Positions 19,926 through 30,817 are shown, numbered from the stretch's first letter. The stretch: DNA of 64,000 nt from Lacrimispora defluvii (GCA_013036995.1 JAAOXG010000012.1:1-64000), one strand, 5' to 3'. The notes: generated by a model not told the origin, from the letters alone. A program made the numbers and translations.

Positions 19926-22900
19926 TTATTCTTCGTCTGAATCGTCAAATTCTACGTCATCGAAATCCTCAAAAGAATCGTCGATACCGTCCGCATCCTC
20001 TTCTTCATCAACATTTACCAGTTCATCATCCTTGAATTCCTGTTTCTGATAACCATAGTCACCAAAGGATTCCTCATCGCGGTAATGCTTATCGCCTTCA
20101 ATGATGGATCTTAAATCTGTTTCCTCATAGTCCGTGCTCTCAGCAATCTGAACCTCTGTATTGTCATCACGCAGCACCCTTACATCCAGTGCCAGTGACT
20201 GAAGTTCCTTTAACAATACCTTGAAGGATTCCGGAATTCCAGGCTCAGGAATATTTTCTCCCTTAATGATGGCTTCATAGGTTTTTACACGTCCTACCAC
20301 ATCATCGGATTTCACTGTCATGATCTCCTGCAGTGTATAGGAAGCACCATAAGCCTCCAGAGCCCAAACCTCCATCTCTCCGAAACGCTGGCCGCCGAAC
20401 TGAGCTTTACCGCCCAGAGGCTGCTGTGTAACCAGGGAGTATGGTCCGGTAGAACGGGCATGAATCTTATCATCAACCAGATGGTGCAGTTTCAGATAAT
20501 GCATGTGTCCAATGGTAACCGCACTGTCAAAGTATTCTCCAGTCCGTCCGTCACGAAGGCGGACCTTTCCGTCTCTGCTCAGCGGAACACCTTTCCACAA
20601 GCCTCTGTGCTCTAAATGTTCTCCCAGATATTCAATTACATCAGGTCTTAACGTATCTTTATATTTCTCCTGGAAGTCTTCCCACTCCATATTTACATAG
20701 TCGTTGGCAACGTCCAGGGTATCCATAATATCAATCTCGTTTGCTCCGTCAAATACCGGTGTGGATACGTTAAATCCAAGTGCTCTTGCAGCAAGGCTTA
20801 AGTGGATCTCAAGTACCTGACCGATGTTCATACGGGAAGGCACGCCCAGCGGGTTTAATACAATATCAAGAGGACGGCCGTTTGGAAGAAATGGCATATC
20901 TTCGACCGGAAGCACGCGGGAAACAACACCCTTGTTACCATGACGTCCAGCCATCTTATCACCAACAGAGATCTTTCTCTTCTGCGCAATGTAAATGCGG
21001 ACAGTCTGGTTCACACCCGGTGAAAGCTCGTCACCATTTTCTCTGGTAAATACTTTCGCATCAACGATGATACCGTAAGCACCATGAGGTACCTTTAAGG
21101 AAGTATCACGTACTTCTCTTGCCTTCTCACCGAAGATTGCACGTAACAGTCTCTCTTCTGCTGTCAGCTCGGTCTCTCCCTTTGGAGTTACCTTACCTAC
21201 AAGGATATCTCCTGCACGGACTTCCGCACCAATACGGATGATACCTCTTTCATCAAGATCCTTTAATGCATCCTCACCCACGCCAGGAACATCACGGGTA
21301 ATCTCTTCCGGTCCCAACTTGGTATCACGGGCTTCTGCCTCGTATTCCTCAATATGGACGGAAGTATAGACATCTTCCTGTACCAGTCTCTCACTTAAGA
21401 GAACCGCATCCTCGTAGTTATAACCTTCCCAGGTCATGAATCCGATCAGAGGATTCTTACCAAGAGCGATCTCACCCTTTTGTGTAGAAGGACCGTCTGC
21501 AATAACGTCTCCCTTTGCCACATGGTTATTCTTAAATACGATTGGCTTCTGGTTGTAGCAGTTGGACTGGTTGCTTCTCTTAAACTTGGTTAAACGGTAA
21601 ACATCTTTTCCGCCATCGGAATCCCGTTTGATAATGATTTCGTTGGAGGCAGAACGTTCTACCACACCAGAGTTTCTTGCAACAACACACACACCGGAGT
21701 CAACGGCAGCTTTTGCTTCCATACCGGTTCCTACAACAGGAGCATCGGTTGTCAGTAACGGAACGGCCTGACGCTGCATGTTTGATCCCATGAGCGCACG
21801 GTTCGCATCATCGTTTTCCAGGAAGGGGATCATGGCTGTCGCTACGGAGAATACCATCTTCGGAGAAACGTCCATTAAATCAATATTCTTTCTCTGGAAC
21901 TCGGATGTCTCCTCGCGGAAACGTCCGGAAATATTCTTATGGATGAAGTGTCCTTCCTCATCAAGAGGCTCATTCGCCTGAGCAACAACAAAGTTATCTT
22001 CTTCATCTGCAGTTAAGTAAACAACCTCATCGGTAACCACCGGATTGTTCACATTGGTTTTATCTACCACGCGGTAAGGTGCCTCTACAAAGCCGTACTG
22101 ATTCACTCTCGCATAGGTAGCAAGGGAGTTGATCAGACCGATGTTAGGACCTTCTGGTGTCTCAATCGGGCACATACGGCCGTAATGAGTATAATGAACG
22201 TCTCGAACCTCGAATCCGGCACGGTCTCTGGAAAGACCACCAGGTCCCAAGGCAGATAAACGTCTCTTATGGGTAAGCTCAGCAAGCGGGTTATTCTGAT
22301 CCATGAACTGGGACAGCTGGGAACTGCCGAAGAATTCCTTAACAGCCGCAGTAACCGGCTTGATATTAATCAGAGACTGTGGCGTAATGCCATCCATATC
22401 CTGTGTTGTCATACGTTCACGGACAACACGTTCCATTCTGGACAGACCGATCCGGTACTGATTCTGGAGCAGTTCTCCTACGGCACGGATTCTTCTGTTG
22501 CCCAGATGATCGATGTCATCTGCGTTACCAACTTCTTCTTCCAGATGCATGTTATAGTTGATGGAAGCTAATATATCTTCCTTTGTAATATGCTTAGGAA
22601 TCAGCTCATTCACGTGTCTGTGAATTGCCTTCTTTAATGCTTCTTCGTCATCGCTTCCAACTTCTGACAGGATTTTTTCCAGAGCTGGGTAGAATACTAA
22701 TTCTGTAATCCCGGCATCCTTTGGATCAAATTTCACATGGGCTGACAAGTCAACCATTAAGTTGGAAAGAACTTTCTGTTTGTGCTCCACACCTTCCAGC
22801 CACACGAACGGAACAGCTGCGTTCTGAATATCAGTCGCCAGCTGCTTGTCTACAGTCGTTCCAGCCTCTGCTAAGATTTCGCCGGTTGTGGTATCCACCA

Positions 22901-23792
22901 CATTCTCAGCCAGAACATGACCAGTGATGCGGTTTTTAAAGTGAAGCTTTTTATTGAATTTATATCGTCCGACTTTGGCCAGATCGTACCGTCTCGGGTC
23001 GAAGAACATACTATTTAACAAACTTTCAGCACTATCAACAGATAAAGGCTCACCTGGGCGGATCTTCTTATATAACTCCAATAAGCCATCCTGGTAATTA
23101 TCTGAAGTATCCTTACCAAAACTGGCCAGTAACTTTGGTTCCTCACCAAACAGATCAATAATCTCTGCATTGGTACCATAACCAAGAGCTCGGATCAGCA
23201 CGGTGACCGGAACCTTTCTGGTTCTGTCCACGCGTACGTAGAAGATGTCGTTGGAGTCAGTCTCATACTCCAGCCATGCACCACGGTTTGGAATTACTGT
23301 ACATGCATATAATTCCTTACCTACCTTATCGTGTTCGATACCATAATAGATACCTGGGGAACGTACCAGCTGGCTGACAATAACACGTTCGGCACCGTTA
23401 ATCACGAAGGAACCGGTATCTGTCATAAGCGGAAGATCGCCCATGAAGATCTCATGTTCATTAATTTCATCTTTATCTTTATTGCAAAGTCTTACTTTTA
23501 CCTTTAAAGGAGCTGCGTAAGTTGCATCTCGTTCTTTGCATTCTTCTATTGTGTACTTGATGTCATCCTTACATAATGTAAAATCGACAAACTCAAGACT
23601 TAAGTGTCCAGCAAAGTCTGCAATTGGAGAGATGTCTTCAAAGACTTCCTTCAATCCTTCATCAAGGAACCACTGATAGGAATTCTTCTGAATCTCAATC
23701 AGGTTTGGCATCTCAAGCACTTCTTTTTGTCTTGAGAAACTCATTCTCAGGCTCTTACCGGCCGGAACCGGACGCATTCTGCTTTTCTCCAT
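19926..23792 (-). CDS. rpoB: RNA polymerase beta subunit
   Basis: RNA polymerase beta subunit, 1288 residues. The rifampicin-binding cluster [14 protein letters not shown]...HKRRLSALG has wild-type residues Asp498, His508 and Ser513 (E. coli 516, 526, 531), predicting a rifampicin-sensitive enzyme. The last 70 or so residues are an acidic extension rich in Asp and Glu with Tyr-Gly motifs, beyond the conserved C-terminal clamp segment. It shares a transcript with rpoC from a near-consensus promoter. Confidence 0.98.
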   Translation of the reverse strand: MEKSRMRPVPAGKSLRMSFSRQKEVLEMPNLIEIQKNSYQWFLDEGLKEVFEDISPIADFAGHLSLEFVDFTLCKDDIKYTIEECKERDATYAAPLKVKVRLCNKDKDEINEHEIFMGDLPLMTDTGSFVINGAERVIVSQLVRSPGIYYGIEHDKVGKELYACTVIPNRGAWLEYETDSNDIFYVRVDRTRKVPVTVLIRALGYGTNAEIIDLFGEEPKLLASFGKDTSDNYQDGLLELYKKIRPGEPLSVDSAESLLNSMFFDPRRYDLAKVGRYKFNKKLHFKNRITGHVLAENVVDTTTGEILAEAGTTVDKQLATDIQNAAVPFVWLEGVEHKQKVLSNLMVDLSAHVKFDPKDAGITELVFYPALEKILSEVGSDDEEALKKAIHRHVNELIPKHITKEDILASINYNMHLEEEVGNADDIDHLGNRRIRAVGELLQNQYRIGLSRMERVVRERMTTQDMDGITPQSLINIKPVTAAVKEFFGSSQLSQFMDQNNPLAELTHKRRLSALGPGGLSRDRAGFEVRDVHYTHYGRMCPIETPEGPNIGLINSLATYARVNQYGFVEAPYRVVDKTNVNNPVVTDEVVYLTADEEDNFVVAQANEPLDEEGHFIHKNISGRFREETSEFQRKNIDLMDVSPKMVFSVATAMIPFLENDDANRALMGSNMQRQAVPLLTTDAPVVGTGMEAKAAVDSGVCVVARNSGVVERSASNEIIIKRDSDGGKDVYRLTKFKRSNQSNCYNQKPIVFKNNHVAKGDVIADGPSTQKGEIALGKNPLIGFMTWEGYNYEDAVLLSERLVQEDVYTSVHIEEYEAEARDTKLGPEEITRDVPGVGEDALKDLDERGIIRIGAEVRAGDILVGKVTPKGETELTAEERLLRAIFGEKAREVRDTSLKVPHGAYGIIVDAKVFTRENGDELSPGVNQTVRIYIAQKRKISVGDKMAGRHGNKGVVSRVLPVEDMPFLPNGRPLDIVLNPLGVPSRMNIGQVLEIHLSLAARALGFNVSTPVFDGANEIDIMDTLDVANDYVNMEWEDFQEKYKDTLRPDVIEYLGEHLEHRGLWKGVPLSRDGKVRLRDGRTGEYFDSAVTIGHMHYLKLHHLVDDKIHARSTGPYSLVTQQPLGGKAQFGGQRFGEMEVWALEAYGASYTLQEIMTVKSDDVVGRVKTYEAIIKGENIPEPGIPESFKVLLKELQSLALDVRVLRDDNTEVQIAESTDYEETDLRSIIEGDKHYRDEESFGDYGYQKQEFKDDELVNVDEEEDADGIDDSFEDFDDVEFDDSDEE

Positions 23793-23883
23793 TGACGTTT
23801 CACCCCTGTTTTCTTTCTATTCATTTCTGTTTTGGGCATAAATGTCCCAATAAGGCACACAAAGCCACAATAGTGCACATTCC

Positions 23884-23912
23884 ATAATATCATAGTGCTG
23901 TCAAGGTGTCAA
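23884..23912 (-). promoter_or_regulatory. Promoter of rpoB-rpoC
   Basis: Minus-strand TTGACA (23907-23912), 17 bases, then TATTAT (23884-23889). A second TTGACA repeats 8 bases downstream. It lies back to back with the promoter for the gene at 24001. Confidence 0.8.
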
Positions 23913-23923
23913 GCATTTTTTGC

Positions 23924-23952
23924 TTGTATTTCCCAGTAAAATGTGTTATACT
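23924..23952 (+). promoter_or_regulatory. Promoter of the 24001 membrane-protein gene
   Basis: TTGTAT (23924-23929) and TATACT (23947-23952) are 17 bases apart. A longer reading frame starting at 23920 overlaps this promoter, which supports the later GTG start. Confidence 0.65.
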
Positions 23953-24000
23953 ATTGCAGATAGGCCCAATTTACAATATGAACTATTGGAGGTATTCCCG

Positions 24001-24450
24001 GTGAGCACAATTTTAAACGTAGTAATAGTGATTCTTTTCATCGTAGTGATAGCTCTGGCAGTCCTTTACTTTCTTGGAAGAAAGCTGGAAAAGCGTCAGG
24101 TAGAACAGCAGCAGGCACTGGAAGCTGCGGCACAGACCGTTTCCATGCTTGTGATCGATAAGAAAAAGATGAGGCTAAAGGATGCCGGGCTTCCAAAGAT
24201 CGTGTATGAACAAACACCAAAGTACATGCGTCGTACCAAGCTGCCGATCGTAAAAGCAAAGGTCGGACCAAAAGTTATGACATTGATTGCAGACGCAAAG
24301 GTTTTCGATGTGCTTCCTGTTAAGACAGAAGCAAAGGTTGTGATTAGCGGTATCTACATAACCGAAATCAAAAGCCTCCGCGGCAAAGCAGTTCCTCCGG
24401 CGCCAAAGAAGAAATCTTTTTGGGACAGGTTTAAAAAGAATAATCATTAG
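24001..24450 (+). CDS. Small single-pass membrane protein, unknown function
   Basis: I do not recognise this family. The GTG start at 24001 is 8 bases after a clear GGAGG site and gives 149 residues. One membrane helix lies at about residues 3-24, then a charged, coiled-coil-like segment rich in Gln and Glu. A compact domain follows (about 50-130) with several Lys-rich beta-like stretches, and a basic tail ends the protein. The bulk is predicted cytoplasmic. It is monocistronic, divergent from rpoB, and closed by its own terminator. Confidence 0.8.
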   Translation: MSTILNVVIVILFIVVIALAVLYFLGRKLEKRQVEQQQALEAAAQTVSMLVIDKKKMRLKDAGLPKIVYEQTPKYMRRTKLPIVKAKVGPKVMTLIADAKVFDVLPVKTEAKVVISGIYITEIKSLRGKAVPPAPKKKSFWDRFKKNNH

Positions 24451-24487
24451 ACCAGGTTACGATTCCTATCACCGGAACGTCTGTGAT

Positions 24488-24527
24488 AAATGCCGATGAG
24501 CGATTAAACTCGTTCATCGGCATTTTT
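24488..24527 (+). terminator. Terminator after the 24001 gene
   Basis: AAATGCCGATGA (24488-24499) pairs with TCATCGGCATTT (24514-24525), followed by T residues. Confidence 0.85.
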
Positions 24528-24571
24528 ATTTGTCTTTGAATAAATAATTTTTAAAATGTCAGATAAATCTA

Positions 24572-24599
24572 TTGACATAGTGGAAATATATGATATAAT
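24572..24599 (+). promoter_or_regulatory. Promoter of sodA
   Basis: TTGACA (24572-24577) and TATAAT (24594-24599) are 16 bases apart, with an extended TG upstream of the -10. Confidence 0.8.
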
Positions 24600-24613
24600 C
24601 AAGCTACAAGGTA

Positions 24614-24629
24614 GTTAGTAATAACTAAC
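24614..24629. promoter_or_regulatory. Operator-like palindrome in the sodA leader
   Basis: GTTAGT-AATA-ACTAAC lies just past the expected transcription start. The half-site resembles those of metal-sensing DtxR/MntR-type repressors, which often govern superoxide dismutases; that assignment is inference. Confidence 0.45.
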
Positions 24630-24683
24630 CAATAATTAAAAAATAAAATTTAATATAAATGATAATTCGAAAGGAGAACCACT

Positions 24684-25304
24684 ATGTTTGAACAAATTAT
24701 TTTACCTTATAAATATGAAGCTTTAGAACCCCACATCGATGCTCTTACAATGGAGACACACTATTCCAAGCATCACGCAGCCTATACAAAAAATCTAAAT
24801 GATGCGGCCAAAATAGCAGGAGTAGAAAATATGGATATTGTTTCCCTTCTCTCTTCTCTCGATAAGATTCCAGATGAGGCACTTAGAAAGACAATCAGGA
24901 ACAATGGAGGCGGCTTTTACAATCATAACCTGTACTTCTCCACAATGAGCCCTGATGGAGGCGGTGAACCGGAAGGTGCACTAAAGGCGGCTGTTGACGA
25001 TGCTTTTGGTAGCTTCTCTCAGTTTAAGGTTCAGTTAAGTGCTCTGGCAGCCGGACAGTTTGGATCTGGCTGGGGATGGCTCTCAGCTGATAAGGCTGGT
25101 AAACTTCATCTCTCATCAAGTCCAAACCAGGATAATCCGTTGATGGAAGGAGGAGGTAAGGTTCCAATTCTTGGAATTGATGTCTGGGAACACGCTTATT
25201 ATCTTAAGTATAGGAATCTAAGGGCTGATTATATCAAAGCTTTCTTCGATGTAGTAAACTGGAAGGAAGTTTCAAATAATTACGAGAAAGCATTAAAAGG
25301 TTAA
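24684..25304 (+). CDS. sodA: Superoxide dismutase, Fe/Mn family
   Basis: Converts superoxide to oxygen and hydrogen peroxide in the cytoplasm. The 206-residue protein keeps the four metal ligands: His26, His81 in YNHNLYF, Asp166 and His170 in DVWEHAYY. The NNGGG segment before His81 is nearer the Mn-type pattern than the Fe-type, but metal choice cannot be fixed from sequence. Monocistronic, with a strong promoter, an operator-like palindrome and a GAAAGGAG ribosome site. Presence in an anaerobe suggests oxygen tolerance. Confidence 0.96.
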   Translation: MFEQIILPYKYEALEPHIDALTMETHYSKHHAAYTKNLNDAAKIAGVENMDIVSLLSSLDKIPDEALRKTIRNNGGGFYNHNLYFSTMSPDGGGEPEGALKAAVDDAFGSFSQFKVQLSALAAGQFGSGWGWLSADKAGKLHLSSSPNQDNPLMEGGGKVPILGIDVWEHAYYLKYRNLRADYIKAFFDVVNWKEVSNNYEKALKG

Positions 25305-25315
25305 GAACCTGATTT

Positions 25316-25347
25316 AAGGAGGGAAAGCAAAATTGTTTTCCCTCCTT
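25316..25347. terminator. Shared terminator of sodA and RND locus A
   Basis: AAGGAGGGAAA (25316-25326) pairs with TTTCCCTCCTT (25337-25347). It lies between convergent genes and has only short T runs. Confidence 0.65.
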
Positions 25348-25371
25348 TCTTAGTGGTTCATTAGATTAAAA

Positions 25372-28300
25372 TCAATCACAGACCAGTTCGCCTTCACCGC
25401 CGATTTTCTTACGCCCCCATTTGTAGACAACGCGATAAAATGTGGGAAGCAAAAGAAGTATTAATGCTGTGGAAGCAAGTAATCCACCTACGTTTACCAA
25501 AGCGAGGCCCTGCATCATTTTACCCGATTTACCATATGCAAGAGCGTTGGGAACCATGGATATCACTGTGGTTAAAGTAGTCATAAAGATTGGTCTCATA
25601 CGAATCGTGCCTGCTTCCACCAGCGCTTTATCTAACGGCATCTCTCCTAGCATCTGGTTAACCGTCTCCACATAAAGAATACCATTATTTACGACTGTAC
25701 CGACTAACATTAAAAATCCAAGCATGGATACCATATCGATTGGTGCATCAGCTGCAAATAAAAGGCCAAAGGAACCAATGAGACTAAATGGTATGGAAGT
25801 CATTACCATTGCGGAATATTTGGGTGACTCAAACTGAATCGCCATCACAATAAATACCAGGAAAACGCCGGTAAACAAGGCCCCTCCCAATGCACCAAGT
25901 TCTTCATTCATAATCTTATCCAGATCATTTGTCATTGGTTTCACTCCTGCAGGCAGCTTCCAGTCTTTCACAAATTTCTTCACATCATCTTTCGCAGTTT
26001 TTAAATATTCAGACTGAGGCTGCATGGTGATTGCAACTTTATATTGCTTATTTTTACGTTCAATCTGCTTCGGACTGTCTTTATAATAGATATCAGCCAG
26101 ATCGCTTAATGGAAGCGATGTTCCCGAAGCTGTTGTAATCATCATCCCCTGCAGTTCTTCTATTGCGTCATATTGATCCGGAGCATACTCAATCCTTACA
26201 TCAATATCCTCACCATCCACACGAATAGTTGACGATTTAATTCCACTTAACGCAGTATAGACATTGGAACCGATGACAGCAGGAGTCAGTCCCTCTGCCT
26301 GTGCTTTTACCGGGTCAACACGTACTTTCACAACAGGTGCCGCGTTCTCCACACTGGAATGAACCTGCATGACATCTTTTCTTTTCTGCAGTTCTGACAC
26401 CAGTTCTGCACTTGCCTTTTTTAGGGTTTCATAATTAGTACTTTGGAGATCCACTTCGATCTGATCTCCGGAAATCATGGTACTGGACATGGTGCTGCTT
26501 CCTTCTTTCAGGGTTACAGAACAGTCTTTAAAGTCCGCCAGCTGCTCTCTCCACTTATTAATAACCTGATCGGTAGTCTGCTTCCTGTCATCTTTTAAAT
26601 AGGCATTTAGCGATATTGTACTGGATGAGTCTATACTAAGTCCTCCAGCCCCATAGGTTACAAGATAATGATCCACATCATCATCTTTTGTAATAAATTC
26701 TTCCAGACCTGCCAGTGACTGATTTAACGAATCAATAGAAAGACCTGGTCTCATCTTTATTGACATGCTGACAATCCCCTCATCTACAGTCGTCATCAGA
26801 TCCACTCTCAGCTTTGATGCCATTCCAAAGGCAACTGCCAAAAGTAAAATACTAACAGCAAATACCAGCTTAGTCTTTGTTAAAAGGTAAGGAATATTCT
26901 TTCTATACCAATTCTGTAAAGACTTAATGAGTCCGTTTACAGGCGCCTTTTCTTTTTCTACCGGATGCCATTGTACAAAACTTAAAGGAACAATGGTCAC
27001 GGCAGAAAATAAAGATGCAACCATACAAAATACGATGGTATACCCCAGCTGTATGAATAGCTGTCCTGACATACCGTTTAAAAAGACAAGAGGTAAAAAT
27101 ACTACACAGGTTGTTATGGTACCGCCTGTGATGGATCCAATCATAATCCGGCTTCCTTCTATTGCCGCATCGTAGTAATTTCTCGTTTCTTTTGCACGAA
27201 AACAGCCATCCAAAACATTGATGGAGTTATCAACCATCATACCTACTCCCAGTACCAGTGAGGTAAGTGAGATAACATTTAAAGAGAAACCCATGGCACT
27301 CATGCAGATTAACGAAAGCACCACTGATATGGGAATGGAAGTACCTACAATGACAGATGCACGCAAATCCCCATAAAATAACCACAAGATGATCATGGAG
27401 AGGATAATCGCCATTACCATGGTCTGTACTACATTTGAAATGGATTCCTTAATAACATTGCTGGAATCATTGACCACTGTAATATTAATTCCGGGATTAT
27501 CTGCCAATATGCTGGCTACCTGTTCGGATACCTGCTTGGAAACTTCTATGGCAGTGGAGTCCGACTGCTTCTTTATATTCAGTGATATAATATTTTCTCC
27601 GTTGTATCGTCCAATGGAATCCTCATCTTTCAGAGCGTCATATACATCTGCGATATCCGATAAATGAATGGTATCTCCATTGGCCAGAGGGATTGCAATT
27701 TTTTTCAGGCTGTCAGTATTATCGTAGTCATTTCCAACACTGACATTGAGTTTTTGCCTTCCCACATCAATATCCCCGGCTGGAATTGTAAAATCAGCGG
27801 CGCCAACAATCTGGGCAACTGCCGGCATACTTAAATGATATTGTTTCATTTTTTCCGGGTCCAGCTGAACACTTACATAGCTTTTCTGCCCACCGGAAAC
27901 AGATACTTCACTGACTGAGCTGAGTTTTTCAAATTCCGGAACAATTTTATTATCCACATATGAATACAGGTTCTGACCAACATTTCCACTAACTGCCAGT
28001 GTTACGGCCGCTCCTGATGTCAGATTCAGTTCCAGTATTCTGGGCTCTTCAATATCATCTGGCATATCATTGCGGATTCCATCAATTGCTTTTTTCAGGT
28101 TTATATAAGCTGTATCTAAATTTGTTCCATATTTATATTGTACCAGTACAATGGATACGTTATCTTTTGAGTAAGAATTAATTGTATCAACACTGTCAAG
28201 AGATGATATGGCATCTTCCTGCTTTGTTGTAATTAAGTCATTGATATCCTCCGGGCTGGCTCCTGCATAGACAGTGCCAATAACCAGCATGGGAAGATCC

Positions 28301-28422
28301 ATTTCAGGAGTAAGTTCTACTTTTGTCCCTAACAGAGACTGAACTCCAAAATATGCGATTGTAATCAGACATAGAATGATGGTCACAGGCCTTCTTACTG
28401 CAAATTTTGTTAAATTAACCAT
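25372..28422 (-). CDS. RND-family efflux pump, locus A
   Basis: Proton-driven pump of the AcrB/HAE1-like superfamily. An ATG 31 codons in (28422) is the real start: it follows the AGGTGAG site, two bases after the upstream stop codon, and gives 1016 residues, matching its 1015-residue paralogue in locus B. Twelve membrane helices in two repeats flank two large extracytoplasmic loops. In helix 4 the proton-relay pair is Asp398-Asn399 instead of Asp-Asp, and the AcrB lysine in helix 10 is absent (GTVVNNGILYVE). Last gene of the tetR-TolC-TolC-MFP-RND operon. Confidence 0.93.
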   Translation of the reverse strand: MVNLTKFAVRRPVTIILCLITIAYFGVQSLLGTKVELTPEMDLPMLVIGTVYAGASPEDINDLITTKQEDAISSLDSVDTINSYSKDNVSIVLVQYKYGTNLDTAYINLKKAIDGIRNDMPDDIEEPRILELNLTSGAAVTLAVSGNVGQNLYSYVDNKIVPEFEKLSSVSEVSVSGGQKSYVSVQLDPEKMKQYHLSMPAVAQIVGAADFTIPAGDIDVGRQKLNVSVGNDYDNTDSLKKIAIPLANGDTIHLSDIADVYDALKDEDSIGRYNGENIISLNIKKQSDSTAIEVSKQVSEQVASILADNPGINITVVNDSSNVIKESISNVVQTMVMAIILSMIILWLFYGDLRASVIVGTSIPISVVLSLICMSAMGFSLNVISLTSLVLGVGMMVDNSINVLDGCFRAKETRNYYDAAIEGSRIMIGSITGGTITTCVVFLPLVFLNGMSGQLFIQLGYTIVFCMVASLFSAVTIVPLSFVQWHPVEKEKAPVNGLIKSLQNWYRKNIPYLLTKTKLVFAVSILLLAVAFGMASKLRVDLMTTVDEGIVSMSIKMRPGLSIDSLNQSLAGLEEFITKDDDVDHYLVTYGAGGLSIDSSSTISLNAYLKDDRKQTTDQVINKWREQLADFKDCSVTLKEGSSTMSSTMISGDQIEVDLQSTNYETLKKASAELVSELQKRKDVMQVHSSVENAAPVVKVRVDPVKAQAEGLTPAVIGSNVYTALSGIKSSTIRVDGEDIDVRIEYAPDQYDAIEELQGMMITTASGTSLPLSDLADIYYKDSPKQIERKNKQYKVAITMQPQSEYLKTAKDDVKKFVKDWKLPAGVKPMTNDLDKIMNEELGALGGALFTGVFLVFIVMAIQFESPKYSAMVMTSIPFSLIGSFGLLFAADAPIDMVSMLGFLMLVGTVVNNGILYVETVNQMLGEMPLDKALVEAGTIRMRPIFMTTLTTVISMVPNALAYGKSGKMMQGLALVNVGGLLASTALILLLLPTFYRVVYKWGRKKIGGEGELVCD

Positions 28423-28423
28423 T

Positions 28424-29539
28424 TTACTCACCTGCCTTCGTATCTGCAACGGCAGGTGTCTCTGTCTCTGTTTCCGGTGTTGTATTACTATCTTCCAGCA
28501 GAACCTCTGCTCCATCCATCAGTTCATTGCTCCAGCTGGTAATTACAACGCTGTCGTATGTAATTCCTGACTTTATCTCCATTCTATCTTTGTCATATAT
28601 TCCTGCAGAAATCTCTGTTTTTTTGGCTATCCCATTTTCATAACAGTAAACAAAGGGGACACTGGCATCGTAGCTTACTGCATCCACTGGAATTGTCATA
28701 ACACCTGCTGCCCTGCTCATAACTGCGGTAATCTTGACCCTGGTTCCTGTTGTCAGACCTTTGGAATCTGCAAGAACCGCCTTTACATCGTAAAGACCGG
28801 TCTGTGAATTAACAACGGAACTGATTTCAGTTACAGTACCATCATATTGAACCCCGTTCTTTTCCACTGATACAGAATCATTCACTGCCATATTCTGCAA
28901 CGTTTTTTCCGTAATGCCAAACGTAATCTGAATCTGGTTTGTACCTGAAATTTTGCAGATTTCCGAACTGACCGTAATGTGATCATGAGGTTCAACTGTG
29001 CGGGATTCCACTATGCCGCTTATGGGTGCTGTCACTGTCGTATACTTTAGCTGCAGGTCATACTGGTTTTTTGCTGCTTCATATGCCAGTCTGGCATTAT
29101 TTGCCCCGTTCTGAGCCTGTTCCAGAGACTGATGGGATACCGCCCCTGTGGTATAAAGTGCCTCAGTTCTGGCAAGTGTGTTCTGACTGTCAGTTACTGC
29201 TATTGCAGCAGAATCCACATTTATTTTTAAAGTAGTCAGGGCATCAGAATCAATTTTACAAAGAGGCTGACCTGCCTCCACCATATCTCCTGCCCGGAAA
29301 TAAACCTCCAGCACTTCTCCGTTCATTTTTGGCATTACATTGGCTTTTAACTCAGGCTCTACTGTTCCTGTTAAATCTGTATATAGGGTGATATCCCCTG
29401 TCTGAGGCTTCTCGGCAGATACAAGCGGCCGGGTTTCAAACGGAATCTCTTCTTTTTTCTTCCCAAAAACACCAAATCCTATGATGCCGGCAGCAGCTAT
29501 AATAACCACAGCAATAACCAGTCTTTTCTTACTCTTCAT
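28424..29539 (-). CDS. Membrane fusion protein (HlyD/AcrA-like), locus A
   Basis: Periplasmic-adaptor type subunit linking the RND pump to its TolC-like partner. The ATG at 29539 follows AAAGGAAAATGAG and gives 371 residues; an in-frame start 13 codons upstream lacks this site. An N-terminal membrane anchor (about 7-26) precedes the biotinyl-lipoyl half-motif (GEVLEVYFRAGDMVEAGQPL), an alpha-helical hairpin (about 105-165), the second lipoyl half (APISGIVES), then beta-barrel and membrane-proximal domains. The C-terminal tail is Thr/Glu-rich. Confidence 0.93.
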   Translation of the reverse strand: MKSKKRLVIAVVIIAAAGIIGFGVFGKKKEEIPFETRPLVSAEKPQTGDITLYTDLTGTVEPELKANVMPKMNGEVLEVYFRAGDMVEAGQPLCKIDSDALTTLKINVDSAAIAVTDSQNTLARTEALYTTGAVSHQSLEQAQNGANNARLAYEAAKNQYDLQLKYTTVTAPISGIVESRTVEPHDHITVSSEICKISGTNQIQITFGITEKTLQNMAVNDSVSVEKNGVQYDGTVTEISSVVNSQTGLYDVKAVLADSKGLTTGTRVKITAVMSRAAGVMTIPVDAVSYDASVPFVYCYENGIAKKTEISAGIYDKDRMEIKSGITYDSVVITSWSNELMDGAEVLLEDSNTTPETETETPAVADTKAGE

Positions 29540-29593
29540 CTCATTTTCCTTTCTCAAATCCCTTGATGTAAAATTCAAGCCAATATCTGAGTT

Positions 29594-30817
29594 TTAGATA
29601 TCCAGTAACCCTTCTGTCGCCCAGTAATACAACTCCATCGCCTGGCGCAGCGACAAGTCTGCATTTGTTTTTTCGCCTTCTGCCTGATAGTAAGACAGCA
29701 TCTGCTGCAAATATTCAATTTGACTGATGGAACCATTTTTAAGCTGGATCTCAGTGGCATTTTTTACTACAATTGCCTGATCATATGCCGTGCAGGCGGC
29801 TTCATAGTTTTTTTTATTTTGTAATATATCCTGATATAGATGCTCCATCTGAATGGTAAGATTCTGCTCCATCTGCGCTTCACTTCGAAACTTTGATTTT
29901 ACTCTGGTGGAGCTTCTATCCGTTTTTCTGTGGCGCTCCTCAATCAGTGTATAATTATTGCGAATAGCGGAGGCTGTATCCTCCTGTAAGTTCAGTTCCT
30001 TTAATTTACTTAAATCGGCTGACGGGACAGACTGAATCTGTGGTTTGATTTCTCCCGTCCAGCCTGCCAGGAGTTTCACTGTTGAACCAAGACTTTCTAC
30101 CGTATTGTCAAGACCGGCAAGTGCACTTTCTGCATTGAGAAGGTTCTTTTTTGCTGCTGTCACATCTGCATCAGTTGCCATTCCCAAACCTTGCATAGAG
30201 ACAGTGGATTGATAAAGCTTTTCATACATTTCTTTCATTGTCTGTAGTGTTTTTTGCTGGGCTGATGCCATATTGTAGCCAATCATTGCCTGCTGGGCTC
30301 CGCTGGTCAGCTGTTTTGCTCCTTTTCTGACTGGTTCATAGGAGGAGGCGTCGGATTTTGTGTTGTAATTATAGGCTCTGCTGATCTTGTCTCCAGCACT
30401 TTTCATCGCCTTTTCATATGCCCGCAATGTAGCATACAGGATCTGCCCATCCATGGTGGATAAACCGCCTGCATCTTTTAAATCATCGGCGTCTTCCTTA
30501 TAATCCCTTGCATCTTCATAAGCCGCCATGTACTGGTCCTTAACATCATCCATGGCGGACCAGTACATCTCATTTGCAGAGATCATATTTGGATTAAATA
30601 ACTGAATCCGGTCTCCCAGTTCTTCATACTCTAAAACATTATCCTGGAGGAATTCCCACCGCCTTTGGTCATACCCTTGTGGAATGGCATTTTTTGCTTT
30701 TCCCGGTTCTGCCATCTCCGTTGCATACACCGGAAGCACCAGGGCATTTCCTGTTATGGACACAATGACTGCCGTAAGCAGCACAACCTGCCACAAATTC
30801 TTCGTATTCCTATGCAT
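29594..30817 (-). CDS. TolC-like exported protein, beta subtype, locus A
   Basis: Exported helical protein of the outer-membrane-efflux (TolC) superfamily, 407 residues. A signal peptide ends near VYATE (residue 33). It shares with the other three TolC-like proteins the N-terminal signature W-x2-L-x-D-N-x-L-E-Y-x-E-L (about residues 54-67), followed by an FNP motif. GLGMATDADVTAAKKNL and NGSISQIEYLQQMLSY are the two repeat motifs seen in TolC. Between helix pairs, the segments that make beta-barrel strands in TolC are replaced by polar helical sequence. It resembles the 40865-42097 protein of locus B more than its immediate neighbour. Confidence 0.85.
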   Translation of the reverse strand: MHRNTKNLWQVVLLTAVIVSITGNALVLPVYATEMAEPGKAKNAIPQGYDQRRWEFLQDNVLEYEELGDRIQLFNPNMISANEMYWSAMDDVKDQYMAAYEDARDYKEDADDLKDAGGLSTMDGQILYATLRAYEKAMKSAGDKISRAYNYNTKSDASSYEPVRKGAKQLTSGAQQAMIGYNMASAQQKTLQTMKEMYEKLYQSTVSMQGLGMATDADVTAAKKNLLNAESALAGLDNTVESLGSTVKLLAGWTGEIKPQIQSVPSADLSKLKELNLQEDTASAIRNNYTLIEERHRKTDRSSTRVKSKFRSEAQMEQNLTIQMEHLYQDILQNKKNYEAACTAYDQAIVVKNATEIQLKNGSISQIEYLQQMLSYYQAEGEKTNADLSLRQAMELYYWATEGLLDI

